A stretch of 14,333 bases of DNA from CALVXC01 sp036636255 (GTDB lineage Bacteria; Bacillota_I; Bacilli_A; RF39; UBA660), in contig JAVWOV010000022.1 of NCBI GenBank assembly GCA_036636255.1, forward strand, positions 1-14,333. The letters are read 5' to 3'. Made by a program: the position numbers and the translations under genes. A model generated the notes under the pieces. It was not told the origin of the DNA. It ran no database searches and worked only from the letters and a program-made list of their open reading frames with translations. Every line of letters begins with the position of its first letter. The stretch's first letter is position 1. Shown here one piece after another: positions 14,219 to 14,333 of the stretch.

Positions 14219-14333
14219 AAAAAACAATTGAAAAGCAATAATAAATTGTCAATATCAAATGAAAATGTCATAAAAAAATGAGAGTGTAAATAAATCTGTG
14301 TAAATGGCCAGACCATGATATTTGAGACAAATT
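14219..14333. other. Terminal non-coding stretch, no gene recognised
   Basis: About 115 AT-rich bases hold no ORF with a start signal and no clear terminator. The last ~30 bases are slightly richer in G/C and contain ATGG/CCAT flanking a short loop near 14304-14316. The window ends before it can be told whether this belongs to a downstream leader. Confidence 0.4.

Overview
The window is strongly AT-rich and every gene lies on the + strand. The genes are closely spaced, with good Shine-Dalgarno sites. All 16 visible stop codons are TAA or TAG, and all of the roughly 25 tryptophans are TGG. Together with secreted proteins and pilus parts but no outer-membrane component (no secretin or pilotin), this suggests a low-GC, single-membrane Firmicute/Bacilli or Mollicute-related bacterium, perhaps an uncultured gut lineage. 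The taxonomic call is inference from composition and gene style, not from a marker gene.

Layout. Bases 2-55 are the tail of a surface protein ending in a Gly/Asn-rich NGNGYAKITYIG-like motif. About 500 bases without a recognisable gene follow, closed by a hairpin with a T-run (551-590). At 634-2863 sit a five-helix membrane protein with a large ectodomain and, one base later, a signal-peptide protein with a C-terminal anchor. At 2957-4669 and 4843-6870 are two large secreted Cys-rich paralogues, each behind its own promoter and each ending in the same ~110-residue domain. From 6889 a tight operon encodes a Tad-like (type IVc pilus / type II secretion superfamily) machine: a small single-helix protein, CpaB-like SAF protein, CpaF/TadA ATPase, and TadB- and TadC-like platform proteins. 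A sigma-A-like promoter at 11195-11223 then starts a second unit: a 70-residue Cys-rich pilin candidate, two paralogous pseudopilin candidates, and a CpaE/TadZ-like protein with a degenerate P-loop. Two 108-residue VirB2/TrbC-like two-helix paralogues follow; the second has a near-consensus promoter of its own. The last ~160 bases hold a perfect 10-bp inverted repeat and no gene I can recognise.

Inferred joint function. The ATPase drives the TadB/TadC platform to extrude or secrete a fibre made of the small class-III-leader-like subunits (11247-12437, perhaps also 6889-7299). CpaB and the CpaE-like protein act in assembly and positioning. The two large Cys-rich proteins are candidate surface effectors, adhesins or fibre-associated subunits. 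The VirB2-like pair is not a standard Tad component and is the most unusual part. No prepilin peptidase is visible here, so it must be encoded elsewhere or be dispensable. Three gene pairs (the large secreted proteins, the pseudopilins, the VirB2-like proteins) look like local duplications, so the locus has grown by doubling its extracellular and membrane subunits.
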